Below, one piece after another: positions 63,837-64,000 of a DNA stretch of 64,000 nucleotides. Under the pieces are notes generated by a model that saw only the letters and a program-made list of their open reading frames with translations, searched no databases and was not told the origin of the DNA. The DNA comes from Rhizobium sp. BK376. GTDB taxonomy: Bacteria; Pseudomonadota; Alphaproteobacteria; Rhizobiales; Rhizobiaceae. Position 1 is the first letter of the stretch, and each line of letters starts with the position of its first letter. Made by a program: the position numbers and the translations under genes. The stretch lies in the NCBI RefSeq assembly GCF_004341625.1, contig NZ_SLZG01000008.1, positions 185,372 to 249,371 on the forward strand. Direction: 5' to 3'.

Positions 63837-64000
63837 GCGCCAAAGAGCTTTATTTTTGCAAGTCGAACGGTGTGTTGCGCTGGCTCCGCACCTATAAGTC
63901 TACAGCCTAGCACTACTTTGGCAGAATTGAATTTAGGTTCATTTGGAACCTGATACGGCAGTGTGGACATCGTTGTGGTGGATGGTGGTTTGAGAGTGCG
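63837..64000. other. Right window edge, no feature
   Basis: I see no supported gene or element in these 164 bp; short minus-strand frames here overlap the small gene and lack coding character. Confidence 0.4.

Noticed and set aside
63722..63970. An 82-codon minus-strand frame at the right edge
   Set aside because: Mostly antisense to the small hypothetical gene, without a ribosome site.

Overview
The window is ordinary chromosomal backbone of a Rhizobium-type alphaproteobacterium (Rhizobium/Agrobacterium group). The evidence is a moderately high-GC sequence, adjacent recA and alaS, a cckA-type hybrid kinase, a giant coiled-coil protein matching the Growth Pole Ring protein (GPR/RgsE) of polar-growing Hyphomicrobiales, a bluB gene behind a cobalamin riboswitch, and a recA operator of the GAAC-N7-GTAC form known from Rhizobium etli. 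I see no insertion sequences, phage genes, CRISPR arrays, tRNAs or rRNAs. The accessory flavour comes from a quorum-sensing pair and a plant-polysaccharide catabolic locus.

Layout. 1-2285: 3' part of nadE, a small membrane protein and a TolB-like propeller, tightly packed. 2448-6326: an ankyrin-repeat protein, the riboswitch and bluB, and a convergent DUF2865 exported protein. 6463-7948: a LuxR-LuxI pair on the minus strand with three dyad elements in its leaders. 8116-14624: fused malic enzyme/phosphotransacetylase-like protein, a glycerophosphodiesterase, an LpxH-like phosphatase, an MFS carrier and an enolase-superfamily racemase. 14739-18816: an Mla-type lipid transport operon (permease with STAS domain, ATPase, MCE protein, lipoprotein). 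18817-20863: an SRPBCC protein and gnd.

21005-34047 is a sugar catabolic region. A divergent LacI-type regulator is followed by an ABC transporter (binding protein, two permeases, ATPase), a GH2 beta-mannosidase, a TIM-barrel isomerase, a Gfo/Idh dehydrogenase and an aldo/keto reductase. A strong terminator follows, then a separate GH43 beta-xylosidase. Two similar LacI-like 14-bp operators flank the regulator/transporter gap, and a hairpin sits in each of the four longer intercistronic gaps of the operon.

34252-42318: a small RcnB-like exported protein, then the 2267-residue GPR/RgsE-type protein read leftward, facing away from a small Hpt phosphotransfer protein. 42500-49463: ferredoxin, a DUF922 putative protease divergent from folP-folB-folK, an exported hypothetical protein, the ycjX-ycjF pair and a SixA-like phosphatase. 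49742-54325: a DksA without zinc-finger cysteines, a FliO-domain protein and cckA. 54610-57522: D-alanyl-D-alanine carboxypeptidase and psuK-psuG. 57775-61692: recA and alaS. 61840-63836: an AraC/GyrI-type regulator, a glutathione S-transferase and one small unknown gene.

The items most worth a second look are: the luxI leader hairpin that buries the ribosome-binding site and the A of the start codon; the LuxR with a non-canonical ligand pocket; the phase-locked 132-bp repeats in the polar ring protein and its pairing with an Hpt gene; and the hairpin series in the sugar operon. Functions are inferred from motifs and context read by eye; no database search was run.
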